From Erythrobacter sp. HL-111 (GTDB lineage: Bacteria > Pseudomonadota > Alphaproteobacteria > Sphingomonadales > Sphingomonadaceae): a stretch of 64,000 bases of DNA. The translations under genes and the position numbers were made by a program. The stretch lies in NCBI RefSeq assembly GCF_900105095.1, contig NZ_LT629743.1:2108001-2172000 (forward strand), written 5' to 3'. The notes beneath the pieces are model-generated. The model had not been told where the DNA came from. It searched no databases and saw only the letters and a program-made list of their open reading frames with translations. The stretch's first letter is position 1, and the number at the start of each line of letters is the position of its first letter. Shown here one piece after another: positions 43,396 to 51,381 of the stretch.

Positions 43396-45012
43396 TCAGG
43401 CCGCCTCGTCCGCCAGCCTCTGCGCGGTCTTGTAGTCCGGCTTGCCGTTGTTGAGGCGCAGCGAGCCGTCGGTGAACACGTAGAGCCGCGGGATCTTGTA
43501 GCCCGCCAGCCCTTCGCGGGCGTGGGCATCGAGCGCGTGCTCCAGCCCCTCGGCATCGCCCTGCGGTGCGACCACGGCGACGACCTTGCGGCCGAAGCGT
43601 TCGTCGGGGACCGAGACGACGCGGCAGTCGTGGACGCGCGGATGCTCCATCAGCACCGCCTCGACCTCCTCGGGAAAGACCTTCTCGCCGCCGGTATTGA
43701 TGCACATGTTGTCGCGGCCGATGAATTCGAGGGTGCCGTCCGCCGCCCAGCGTGCGCGGTCGCCGGTCATCAGCCAGCGCCGCCCGTCGATCTCGGGAAA
43801 GGTCCGGCGGTTCTTCTCGTCCTCGCCGAGATAGCCCAGCGGCAGCGGGCCGGTGCGCGCGACGATGCCGACCCCGTCGGAGCCGGGCGGGATTTCCTCG
43901 AGGTTCTCGTCGAACAGCTTCGTCTCTCGCCCCGGCAGCGGCTGGAACCTGCCCTCGCCGGTGCTGCCGGCGGCGGTGGTGATGACGATGCCGGTGCCCG
44001 AACTTTCGGACGAACCCAGCGCATCGACGATCATCAACGGAGGGTGATGTCCGATCAGACGCGCCTTGAGCGAGGGCGAGAACACCGCGCCCGAGGAGGT
44101 GATCGAGCGCAGGCTCTTCAAAACCTCGCCTCCGTCCCCGCGCGCGTCGAGCCGGTCGGCCAGCGGCAGCGCGAAGGCGTCGCCGACGATGAACACGCCC
44201 TTGGCGCCGATCCGGGCGATCTCGTCCAGCGCCATGTCGGCGTCGAATTTCGGATGCGGCAGCAGGGCGAGCGTGCCGCCCTTCAGCAGGTGGATGACCG
44301 CGCTGAACTGCCCCGCCCCGTGCATCAGCGGCGAGAGCAGGAGGAGCGGCGAGGTGCTCGCGGGGTGGTCGGGGCCGATCCGGGCGGCCTCGGCGGCCTG
44401 TTCGGCGAGCGTGCTGGCAACGAAGGGCGGCTCGCCGGGGCCGCGCTGCCACACCGGGATGCTGAACGCCTGCCATGCCTCGTGCATCGGCCACATCACC
44501 GCCTTGGGCATTCCGGTCGTCCCGCCGGTCGCGGTGAGGAACAGCGCCTCGGGGTCGTCATGGATGGCAAAGCCTTCCGGCAGGTCGCTGCGCCGCAGGG
44601 CCGCCCATTCCCCGGCCGAAACGTCGATCACCCGCGTCCCGCCCGGTGCGGCCTCGCGCGCGAGGTCGGCGAAATCGCCCTCGGTGAAGAGTGCCTTCAG
44701 CCCGAACCGCGCGGCGATGTCGGCCAGTTCGCGCGCCTTGTAGTGGTAGTTCACGTTGACCGGGACCACCCCCGCCTTCACGCAGCCGAACCAGGCGAGC
44801 AGGTAATCGGGCGTGTTGCGAAGCATCTGCCCCGCGATGTCGCCCGGCGCGAAGCCCTGCGCGAGAAGCCCGGCGGCGATGCGGTCGGTCTCGGCCTCCA
44901 GCTCGCCCCAGGTCACCACCCGCTTGCCATGGATGAGCGCCGGCCGTTCCGGTTCGACGGCGGCGGCGATTGCAGCAAGCGCAACACCGAAGTTCGATCC
45001 CGACATATTCAT
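43396..45012 (-). CDS. Acyl-CoA synthetase (AMP-forming)
   Basis: The 538-residue adenylate-forming enzyme has TATGGTTGMPKAVMWPMHEA, DALGSSESSGTG, the hinge region WLMTGDRARW with GRDNMCINTGGEKVFPEEVE, and the catalytic Lys in NNGKPDYKTA. MCINTGGEKV and NGKPDYK mark the subgroup seen in actinobacterial and sphingomonad steroid/terpenoid loci (FadD-type). ATG 45012 has AAGGAGG nine bases upstream; the frame is open further. It is divergent from the LuxR-type regulator with 154 bases between, a usual arrangement for a regulated gene. Confidence 0.91.
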   Translation of the reverse strand: MNMSGSNFGVALAAIAAAVEPERPALIHGKRVVTWGELEAETDRIAAGLLAQGFAPGDIAGQMLRNTPDYLLAWFGCVKAGVVPVNVNYHYKARELADIAARFGLKALFTEGDFADLAREAAPGGTRVIDVSAGEWAALRRSDLPEGFAIHDDPEALFLTATGGTTGMPKAVMWPMHEAWQAFSIPVWQRGPGEPPFVASTLAEQAAEAARIGPDHPASTSPLLLLSPLMHGAGQFSAVIHLLKGGTLALLPHPKFDADMALDEIARIGAKGVFIVGDAFALPLADRLDARGDGGEVLKSLRSITSSGAVFSPSLKARLIGHHPPLMIVDALGSSESSGTGIVITTAAGSTGEGRFQPLPGRETKLFDENLEEIPPGSDGVGIVARTGPLPLGYLGEDEKNRRTFPEIDGRRWLMTGDRARWAADGTLEFIGRDNMCINTGGEKVFPEEVEAVLMEHPRVHDCRVVSVPDERFGRKVVAVVAPQGDAEGLEHALDAHAREGLAGYKIPRLYVFTDGSLRLNNGKPDYKTAQRLADEAA

Positions 45013-45035
45013 GCGAACGAGCCTCCTTCCCTTTT

Positions 45036-45046
45036 CGAACAGTTCG
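45036..45046. promoter_or_regulatory. Perfect 11-base dyad CGAACaGTTCG upstream of acyl-CoA synthetase
   Basis: Two 5-base arms around one central base, 24 bases before the synthetase start in the divergent promoter region with the LuxR-type gene. A candidate operator for that or another regulator. Confidence 0.35.
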
Positions 45047-45079
45047 CCTAGAGTGCCTCCTGCTGCAATTCCCCTGCGT

Positions 45080-45090
45080 AAAGTGTGAGG
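45080..45090 (+). promoter_or_regulatory. Candidate shared operator, AAAGTGTGAGG
   Basis: This copy, 77 bases before the LuxR-type start, is the reference for the motif. Eleven of the twelve bases AAAGTGYGAGGC are shared with the copy before the Rieske oxygenase, the variable base being T or C. It adjoins the dyad at 45089-45110. Confidence 0.42.
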
Positions 45091-45110
45091 CGAATCGAGA
45101 CGAATTCGCC
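45089..45110. promoter_or_regulatory. 22-base inverted repeat GGCGAAT-N8-ATTCGCC
   Basis: Seven-base perfect arms with an 8-base spacer, 57 bases upstream of the LuxR-type regulator. The size and symmetry suit a dimeric helix-turn-helix regulator, perhaps autoregulation. Confidence 0.45.
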
Positions 45111-45166
45111 CGCCTGCGGCTGTTGGGACCGGCGGGGGCACGGGAGCAACCGGAGGAGAGGAAACC

Positions 45167-45976
45167 GTGATCACAAATCTCGCTGAGTTGCGCGTGCCGC
45201 ATGGCCGCGAGCCGCTCGAGCACCTGCTCGAGGAAGTCACCATCACCTGTCCCGAGGACATTCACGGTGCCGCCGTCGCGCTCGCCCGCATCGCGCAGGA
45301 GCGCGGAATGCAGGTCGCGGTGTGCGACGACATCTCCTCGAAGGAGCCGATGGTCGACGCCGAAGGCACGGTCCTCAACGCCGACATCTTCCGCTGGCTC
45401 GACGACGGGGCGCGCTGGTGGGAGGATCACCGGCTCGCGCTCCATTCCCCGCTGCCGCGCGCGTGCCGCTACGAATCGGAAGTGTTCTGGGTGAACGCCC
45501 GGGGCTTCCACACCGGCTGGCGCAATTGCTACCTTGAGGAAATCGACCTCACCGATTTCGAGAAACGCGCCTTGTGCAAGGCGGCGATCGTGGTCCCGGT
45601 GCACCTCCCCTTCGGCCAGATCTCCGCGTCGAGCTTCGTTTCGATGGACCGTTCCAAGGAAGACCTTTCGGAGGAATTCGCGGCGCACGGCACGCTTTTC
45701 GCGCAGGTCGTGCGGCGCTTCGTCGCGGGCTATGTCCAGGCGATGCGGACCAAGCGGCGGATCCCGTCGGACTGCGTGCTGTCGAAGCGCGAGGTGGAAT
45801 GCCTGCGCTGGGCGGCGATCGGCAAGACCGACAAGGAGATCAGCATGATCCTCAACCGCAGCCACGCGACGATCCGCTACCATATCCACCGCGCGGGCGA
45901 GAAGCTCGATAGCGTCAACCGGGCGCAGACGATCTTCAAGGCGGGGCAACTGGGATATCTCGGGGCATCCGATTGA
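45167..45976 (+). CDS. LuxR-type (solo) transcriptional regulator
   Basis: The 269-residue protein has a C-terminal GerE/LuxR helix-turn-helix (LSKREVECLRWAAIGKTDKE, then ISMILNRSHATIRYHIHRAG) at residues ~203-262. The ~190-residue N-terminal domain has the outline of an autoinducer-binding domain, but no LuxI synthase lies in the window and the Asp-Pro ligand pair of AHL receptors is not evident (HSPLPRACRYES in that region). It starts with GTG after GGAGGAGAGG. It probably controls the flanking acyl-CoA synthetase and Rieske genes, perhaps sensing a pathway intermediate. Confidence 0.88.
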   Translation: MITNLAELRVPHGREPLEHLLEEVTITCPEDIHGAAVALARIAQERGMQVAVCDDISSKEPMVDAEGTVLNADIFRWLDDGARWWEDHRLALHSPLPRACRYESEVFWVNARGFHTGWRNCYLEEIDLTDFEKRALCKAAIVVPVHLPFGQISASSFVSMDRSKEDLSEEFAAHGTLFAQVVRRFVAGYVQAMRTKRRIPSDCVLSKREVECLRWAAIGKTDKEISMILNRSHATIRYHIHRAGEKLDSVNRAQTIFKAGQLGYLGASD

Positions 45977-46043
45977 AGCGAACGCGGGCGCGGGTCACCT
46001 GCGGGCGGGTGGTTGTCCTCAGGCCCGCGAAAAGGGCTTCCGC

Positions 46044-46595
46044 TCATCCCAACCTTCGCAAGGGCTCCGACCCGTCCCACTCCGCGCACGCGGCCTTGAT
46101 CGCTGCGAACAGGCGCGGCCCCTCCCCGCCCTGCTGGAGGATCTCGACGAGGCTGCCCGGCCCCTGTCCGGGATCGACATAGATCACCCGGCTGTCGCCC
46201 AGCGCGCCTTCGAGCACCACCTCGGCCCCGCGCGCGGCGCAGACGCGGCGGGCGTCCGCGATGTCGTCGACGAGGATGCAGACATGGTGCAGCCCCCCGC
46301 CCACGTCGGCATATTCGCCCGTGTAGATCGACGGATGCCCGTCGCGCGGGCGGATCAGCTCGACCTGCATGTCGCCCCAATAGGCGAGAGCGAGGTCGAA
46401 GGCCGCTGCACTCGGCGCGCCGCGATAGCGCATCGCTTCGAGGCGGACGTCCTCCAGCAGGTGGAACGGCCCCACCCCCATGACTGCGGTCCAGTGCCGC
46501 ACCGCCGCGTCGAAATCCTCCGGCACGAAGGCGATCTGCATCACCTCGCCGAGCTGCGACAACCCCTTCGCGTCCGGCTTTCCCGCCACGACCAT
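46044..46595 (-). CDS. VOC-superfamily (glyoxalase-like) protein
   Basis: The 183-residue protein has two beta-alpha-beta-beta-beta units: MQIAFVPEDFDAAVRHWTAV with FHLLEDVRLEAMRYRG, and GGLHHVCILVDDIADARRV with YVDPGQGPGSLVEIL. Possible metal ligands are the His in LHHVCI and Glu in LVEIL. VOC members include epimerases, lyases and extradiol dioxygenases; short proteins next to Rieske enzymes are often isomerases of CoA esters. ATG 46595 with GGAGAGGAC upstream was preferred over TTG 46610. It is divergent from the Rieske gene. Confidence 0.82.
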   Translation of the reverse strand: MVVAGKPDAKGLSQLGEVMQIAFVPEDFDAAVRHWTAVMGVGPFHLLEDVRLEAMRYRGAPSAAAFDLALAYWGDMQVELIRPRDGHPSIYTGEYADVGGGLHHVCILVDDIADARRVCAARGAEVVLEGALGDSRVIYVDPGQGPGSLVEILQQGGEGPRLFAAIKAACAEWDGSEPLRRLG

Positions 46596-46668
46596 GCCCG
46601 TCCTCTCCAATCCGCTAGTGTGACCGGGGGGCGAAGCTGTGAGATATCACGGGCGAGAGACACTCCAC

Positions 46669-46679
46669 AAAGTGCGAGG
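46669..46679 (+). promoter_or_regulatory. Candidate shared operator before Rieske oxygenase (AAAGTGCGAGG)
   Basis: One-base difference from the copy before the LuxR-type gene. It lies 55 bases before the Rieske start, in the divergent region with the VOC gene, where a weaker AGTGTGA also occurs at 46617-46623. Confidence 0.4.
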
Positions 46680-46733
46680 CTCCCCATGGCGCGGGGGAGC
46701 GGCCCGGAGCCTCGCGGCGGATCGAGAGGACCG

Positions 46734-48158
46734 ATGAACGAGATCAAGCATGTCGCGCGCGAGGACCGGTGCCCGGGCATCAGCTACACCGAGATGCTGG
46801 AGGGCGACACCCGCACGCCGCCCGATTACCTGTTCGAGGAATCCACGATCGCGATGCCGGACGACCCGATCCCGGTCGAACCCTACATCTGCGAGGACTT
46901 CGCCCGCCTGGAGCGCGAGCGCATGTGGCCCAATGTCTGGCTTTTCGCGGCGCGCGAGGACGAGATGCCGGAACCCGGCGACAGCGTCGTCTTCGACATC
47001 GCGGGCAAGAGCTTCCTGCTCGTCCGCCAGAAGGACGGCAGCGTCAAGGCGTTCTACAACGCCTGCCTCCACCGCGGCCGCAAGCTTCGCACCACCGGCG
47101 GCAATTCGAGCCAGCTGCGCTGCCCCTTCCACGGCTTCACCTGGCGCAATGACGGGTCGCTGAAGGAGATTCCCTGCGCGTGGGATTTCAAGCATCTCGA
47201 AGGCAAGGACATGGCCCTGCCCGAGGCGCGCGTGGAGCTGTGGGAGGGCTTCGTGATGCTGACCGAGAACCACGACCTGCCCGATTTCAAGACCTGGCTC
47301 GGCCCGGCCGCGTCCCATTACGAACGCTACGATTTCGGCAATCGCTACACCGGGATGTGGGTGCAGAAGAAGATCCCGGCGAACTGGAAGGCGACCGCAG
47401 AGGCCTTCATGGAAGCGTGGCATTCGATCACCACGCACCCGCAGCTGCTCGGCTTCCTCGGCGATGCGAACACGCGCTACGATCTGATCGGCGACCATTT
47501 CAACCGCGCCATCACCCCTTCGGGCGTGCTCAGCCCGCACGTGAAGGGCAAGAATTCGGACTATGTCCTCGAAAAGATGAACGAGTTTTCGGGCGGCGAC
47601 GATGCCCAGACCAATCGCCGCTTCACCGCGGGCGAGGGCGGAGAGGGCTACGACCCGGACGATCCGCTCGCCGCGCGCCGGGTGCTGGCCGAGGCCGGGC
47701 GGCAGGGTTTCGCCGAGCAATACGGCTACGACTATTCGGACGCCGCCGACACCGAGATCCTCGACAACCACACCTACAACATATTCCCCAATTTCGCCCC
47801 GTGGATCGGCTTCCTGCCGACGCTGGTCTATCGCTGGCTGCCGGGCGACACGCCCGACTGGTGCATCATGGAAATCCGCCTGCTGTTCCCCACGAAGAAG
47901 GGCGAGGAGCGCCCGCGCGCGGTCGAGATGACCTACATCCCCGACGACGAGCCCTTTTCCTGGGCGGCGGACAAGATGGGCCCCGCGCTCGCCAACGTGT
48001 TCGACCAGGACATGGCGAACCTGCCCTACGTGCAGGAAGGGATGAAGGCGATGCGCGACGGCAGGATGGAACTCGGCCACTACCAGGACAGCCGGGTGCG
48101 CCATTTCCAGATGACCCTGCAGAAATATATCGACGGCGAACTTCCGGCGGTTAAGTAA
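46734..48158 (+). CDS. Rieske non-heme iron oxygenase, alpha subunit
   Basis: The 474-residue protein has Rieske ligands Cys111-x-His113 (ACLHRGRKL) and Cys130-x2-His133 (CPFHGFTW), and the mononuclear iron His pair H230-x4-H235 (EAWHSITTH) in the C-terminal catalytic domain; the third ligand is probably the Asp in NVFDQDMANL. It hydroxylates aromatic or alicyclic substrates with electrons from a separate reductase not seen here. There is no beta subunit gene beside it, so it is likely a homo-oligomer. An SDR follows after 8 bases and could oxidise the product. Confidence 0.93.
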   Translation: MNEIKHVAREDRCPGISYTEMLEGDTRTPPDYLFEESTIAMPDDPIPVEPYICEDFARLERERMWPNVWLFAAREDEMPEPGDSVVFDIAGKSFLLVRQKDGSVKAFYNACLHRGRKLRTTGGNSSQLRCPFHGFTWRNDGSLKEIPCAWDFKHLEGKDMALPEARVELWEGFVMLTENHDLPDFKTWLGPAASHYERYDFGNRYTGMWVQKKIPANWKATAEAFMEAWHSITTHPQLLGFLGDANTRYDLIGDHFNRAITPSGVLSPHVKGKNSDYVLEKMNEFSGGDDAQTNRRFTAGEGGEGYDPDDPLAARRVLAEAGRQGFAEQYGYDYSDAADTEILDNHTYNIFPNFAPWIGFLPTLVYRWLPGDTPDWCIMEIRLLFPTKKGEERPRAVEMTYIPDDEPFSWAADKMGPALANVFDQDMANLPYVQEGMKAMRDGRMELGHYQDSRVRHFQMTLQKYIDGELPAVK

Positions 48159-48166
48159 GCCGCCCC

Positions 48167-48919
48167 ATGAGCATCACCGTCGACCTGTCGGGGCGCACCG
48201 CCCTCGTCACCGGCGCGTCCTCCGGGCTGGGCGCGCGTTTCGGACGCATTCTCGCCGCGAACGGCGCGCGCGTCGCGCTGGGCGCGCGGCGCAGGGACCG
48301 GCTGGAGGCGCTTGCCGCCGAGATCGGACCGAATGCCGCCGCGATCGCGATGGATGTCGCGCACGAGGCCGACGTGATCGCGGGCTACGACGCCGCCGAA
48401 GCCGCCTTCGGCACGGTCGACACCGTGATCGCCAATGCGGGGATCGACGGGGCGGGCCTCATGACCGAGATCAGCGAGGCGGAGATCGAGCGCACGCTGG
48501 CGATCAACCTCAAGGGCGCGATCCTGACCGCGCGCGAAGGGGCGCGGCGGATGATGGCGGCGGGCGTGACCAACGGGCGCATCGTCCTCGTCGCCTCGAT
48601 CACCGCCTTCGAGCCCTCCCCCGGCCTTGTCGCCTATGCCGCGAGCAAGGCGGGCGTGGTCCAGGCCGCGCGCAGCATGGCCCGCGAATGGGCGAGAGCC
48701 GGCATCTGCGTCAACACGATCTCGCCCGGCTACATCCGCACCGCGATCAACGACGAATGGTTCGACACCGAGGGCGGCAGGAAGCAGATCGCGCGCTTCC
48801 CGAGGAAGCGGCTGATGGAGGAAAGCGGCCTCGACGGGCCGGTGCTGTTCCTGTGCTCGGACGCGGCGGAGTTCGTGACCGGCGCGGACTTCGTGCTGGA
48901 CGACGGGCAGACGCTGTAA
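48167..48919 (+). CDS. SDR-family oxidoreductase
   Basis: The 250-residue classical SDR has TGASSGLGARF, IANAGIDGAG, a Ser in VLVASITAF, VAYAASK (YxxxK) and VLDDGQTL at the end. Arg-rich residues after beta-2 (GARRRDR) favour NADP. It starts eight bases after the Rieske oxygenase stop, so the pair probably performs hydroxylation followed by oxidation. Confidence 0.89.
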   Translation: MSITVDLSGRTALVTGASSGLGARFGRILAANGARVALGARRRDRLEALAAEIGPNAAAIAMDVAHEADVIAGYDAAEAAFGTVDTVIANAGIDGAGLMTEISEAEIERTLAINLKGAILTAREGARRMMAAGVTNGRIVLVASITAFEPSPGLVAYAASKAGVVQAARSMAREWARAGICVNTISPGYIRTAINDEWFDTEGGRKQIARFPRKRLMEESGLDGPVLFLCSDAAEFVTGADFVLDDGQTL

Positions 48920-49062
48920 ACGGCTGCCCGCCGGGCCGCGGCGCCGAAAGCGAAATTTCCGCTAACGACCCCTGCGCCGTCAAACCCCTTCGTCGCCCCG
49001 TGTGTGATCATTGCCGAATCGCGCCTCAAGGCGTTGAACCACAAGCCTTTTCACATGGCCTG

Positions 49063-49087
49063 CAAAGGTGACGGGGTGTCACCTTTG
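49063..49087. terminator. Perfect 10-bp hairpin between convergent operons
   Basis: CAAAGGTGAC pairs with GTCACCTTTG over a 5-base loop in the 197-base gap 48920-49116 between the SDR stop and the lipoyl-domain stop. The flanks lack a strong T-run. Probable bidirectional terminator; the rest of the gap shows no gene. Confidence 0.55.
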
Positions 49088-49116
49088 TCCGCTTTCGCGT
49101 CCCGCAGGCGGCGCGC

Positions 49117-49347
49117 CTATTCGATCGTGCCGATAAGATCGCCGACCTTGTAGACCTTGCCCTCCTCGCCCGTCGGGCGGATCGTGCCGGAGGCCTGCGC
49201 CTCGATCTCGGTCGTGCTCTTGTCGGTTTCGACGGTGTAGATCACCTCGCCCTTCTGGACTTCCTCGCCGTCGCCGAACATCCATTCGACGAGGGTCATC
49301 TCGGTCGCGCTCATGCCGAGCTTGGGAATGCGAATCTCGGTCGCCAT
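49117..49347 (-). CDS. Free-standing lipoyl (biotinyl/lipoyl attachment) domain protein
   Basis: The 76-residue protein is a single lipoyl domain: IRIPKLGMSATEMTLVEWMF, the lipoylation site VETDKSTTE (Lys43), and GTIRPTGEEGKVYKVGDLIG. There is no E2 catalytic core, subunit-binding domain or linker; the gene ends right after the domain. It follows the E1 genes by 16 bases. In 2-oxoacid dehydrogenase complexes this domain is normally the N-terminus of E2; here it must work with an E2/E3 encoded elsewhere or deliver the acyl group to another acceptor. Confidence 0.9.
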   Translation of the reverse strand: MATEIRIPKLGMSATEMTLVEWMFGDGEEVQKGEVIYTVETDKSTTEIEAQASGTIRPTGEEGKVYKVGDLIGTIE

Positions 49348-49363
49348 TGATCGGTCTTCCCCT

Positions 49364-50362
49364 TCACGCCTTGCCGACGCTGGCCTTGATCTGGCCGACG
49401 ATCTCTTCCCTGGTCGGAATCCATGCCTGTTCGAGGTGGCTCGCGAAAGGCACCGCCGAGAAGGTCCCTCCGATCCGGCGCACCGGGCCTTTCAGGGCGT
49501 CCCAGCATTTTTCCTGGATGTTGGCGGCGATCTCCGCGCCGGTGCCGAAGGGGCGCACCGCCTCGTGCAGGGTGAGCGCGCGGCCGGTCTTGTTGACCGA
49601 GGCCAGCACCGTCTCCTCGTCGTAGGGCGCGATGGTGCGAAGGTCGATCACCTCGACGCTGATGCCCTCCTTGTCGAGCTCGCCCGCGACCTCGAGCGCG
49701 TCGAGGACGGTGCGGCCATAGGTGATGAGCGAGATGTCACTGCCCTCGCGCGCCACCGCCGCCTTGCCGAGCGGGACGCGGTAGCCCTTGCCCGGATCCT
49801 CTGCCTTGAGGCCGTAGCAAAGGATGTTCTCGATGAAGATGACGGGGTCGTTGGCGTCGATGCTCGCCCGCATCAGACCCCGCGCGTCGGCGGGGTTGGA
49901 GGGGGTGACGACATGAATGCCCGCGACGTGCGCGAACCAGGCTTCGAGCATGTCGGAATGCTGCCCGCCGAAGCCGACGCCGACGCCCGTGGTGGTGCGG
50001 ATCACGATCGGGCAGGGGGTCTGCCCGCCCGACATGAAGCGCAGTTTCGCGGCGTGGTTGACGATCTGGTCCATGCACACGCCGACGAAGTTCATCAGCA
50101 TGATCTCGGCAATCGGCCGCTGCCCGGCGAGCGCCGCGCCCACCGCCGCGCCGACGATGGCGGTTTCCGAGATCGGGGTCGCGCGCACGCGGTGCTCGCC
50201 GTATTTCTCGGTCAGGCCCTGGGTGACCTTGAACACCCCGCCGCCCTGCTTGGCGCTGACATCCTCGCCGAGGCAGAACACGCCTTCGTCCTCCGCCATC
50301 GCCTCGTCGATCGCGAGGTTCAGGGCCTGGGTCATGGTGATCGTGCTGGACGATTCCGGCAT
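49364..50362 (-). CDS. 2-oxoacid dehydrogenase E1 component, beta subunit
   Basis: The 332-residue transketolase-like beta subunit has FCLGEDVSAKQGGGVFKVT, GAAVGAALAGQRPIAEIMLM, VGFGGQHSDMLEAWFAHVAG and LTLHEAVRPFGTGAEIA in the C-terminal domain. With E1-alpha it forms the TPP site. The sequence is of the pyruvate/acetoin/branched-chain E1 type; the exact 2-oxo substrate is unknown. It starts one base after the E1-alpha stop. Confidence 0.92.
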   Translation of the reverse strand: MPESSSTITMTQALNLAIDEAMAEDEGVFCLGEDVSAKQGGGVFKVTQGLTEKYGEHRVRATPISETAIVGAAVGAALAGQRPIAEIMLMNFVGVCMDQIVNHAAKLRFMSGGQTPCPIVIRTTTGVGVGFGGQHSDMLEAWFAHVAGIHVVTPSNPADARGLMRASIDANDPVIFIENILCYGLKAEDPGKGYRVPLGKAAVAREGSDISLITYGRTVLDALEVAGELDKEGISVEVIDLRTIAPYDEETVLASVNKTGRALTLHEAVRPFGTGAEIAANIQEKCWDALKGPVRRIGGTFSAVPFASHLEQAWIPTREEIVGQIKASVGKA

Positions 50363-50363
50363 G

Positions 50364-51332
50364 TCAGTTCACCTCCTCGAACACGTCCCTGTGGATTTCG
50401 TCGGTATCGGGGAGCGGCGCGTCGAGCGCGTGCCGCACCGCCGCCTCGATCTGCGCGTCGATGTCGGCGACGATCGCGTCCAGCTCCTCCTCGGTGAACT
50501 GGCGGTCGAGCATCACCTTGCGCAGCTTGGGCAGCGGGTCCTCCTGCTTCATCTCCTCGATATGTTCGGGCGGCATGTAGCTGAAATCCGCCCCGAAGAA
50601 GTGGCCCATCATGCGGTAGCACATCGCCTCGATCAGCGTCGGGCCTTCGCCGGCGCGCGCCCGGTCGACCGCTTCCTTCATCGCCGGGTAGATCTGGTTG
50701 ACGTCGTTCCCGTCGACCCGCACGCCGCGCATCCCGTAGCCCTGCGCGCGCTCGGCGATGGAGGCGCTCCTGGTGTGGTCCTCGTAGGCGGTGTGTTCGC
50801 CATAGCGGTTGTTCTGGCACAGGAAGACGACCGGCAGGCTGTAGAGCTGGGCCATGTTCATCGCTTCGTGGAAGCCGCCGATATTGGCCGCCCCGTCGCC
50901 GAAGCTCGCGACCGTCACGCGGCCGTCGCCCTTGTTCTGGCTGGCCATGGCGAGGCCGTTGGCGATGGGGATGCCGCTGCCGACGACGCCGGTCGTCACC
51001 ATGATCCCGGTTGCGGGATCGGTGATGTGCATGGTGCCGCCCTTGCCCTTGCAGGTGCCGGTCGCCTTGCCGAGGCATTCGCCCCACCATTTCTCCATCG
51101 GGATGCCCTTGGCGGTCTGTTCGCCCTGCCCGCGATAGGTGCACACGACATAGTCGTCGTCCTCGAGCGCGGCCATGGCGGCGGCGGAGACGAGCTCCTG
51201 CCCGCGCACGCAGTAATACATCACCGCGACCGTGCCCTGCATCAGCAGTTCGCGGAATTTCTCGTCCGTGCGGTTCACCTTCATCGTGCGGGTGTAGATG
51301 TCGAGCAGCTTTTCGCGGTCTATTTCGGCCAT
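50364..51332 (-). CDS. 2-oxoacid dehydrogenase E1 component, alpha subunit
   Basis: The 322-residue TPP-binding subunit has the diphosphate motif GDGAANIGGFHEAMNMA ending in NN (FLCQNNRYGEH), YRGQGEQTAKGIPMEKW and KGKGGTMHITDP. It is shorter at the N-terminus than mitochondrial PDH E1-alpha, closer to acetoin dehydrogenase AcoA. It decarboxylates a 2-oxoacid or cleaves an alpha-hydroxyketone such as acetoin, passing the acyl group to lipoate. It comes 49 bases after the SDR gene of the same strand. Confidence 0.92.
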   Translation of the reverse strand: MAEIDREKLLDIYTRTMKVNRTDEKFRELLMQGTVAVMYYCVRGQELVSAAAMAALEDDDYVVCTYRGQGEQTAKGIPMEKWWGECLGKATGTCKGKGGTMHITDPATGIMVTTGVVGSGIPIANGLAMASQNKGDGRVTVASFGDGAANIGGFHEAMNMAQLYSLPVVFLCQNNRYGEHTAYEDHTRSASIAERAQGYGMRGVRVDGNDVNQIYPAMKEAVDRARAGEGPTLIEAMCYRMMGHFFGADFSYMPPEHIEEMKQEDPLPKLRKVMLDRQFTEEELDAIVADIDAQIEAAVRHALDAPLPDTDEIHRDVFEEVN

Positions 51333-51381
51333 GGGGGACGAGCCTTCCTGTGATTGCGGGGGAATTCGAACGGGACGCGCC

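Noticed and set aside
45167..45976. Quorum-sensing receptor with AHL ligand
   Set aside because: No LuxI gene is present and the Asp-Pro ligand pair of AHL receptors is not apparent, so a metabolic ligand is more likely.
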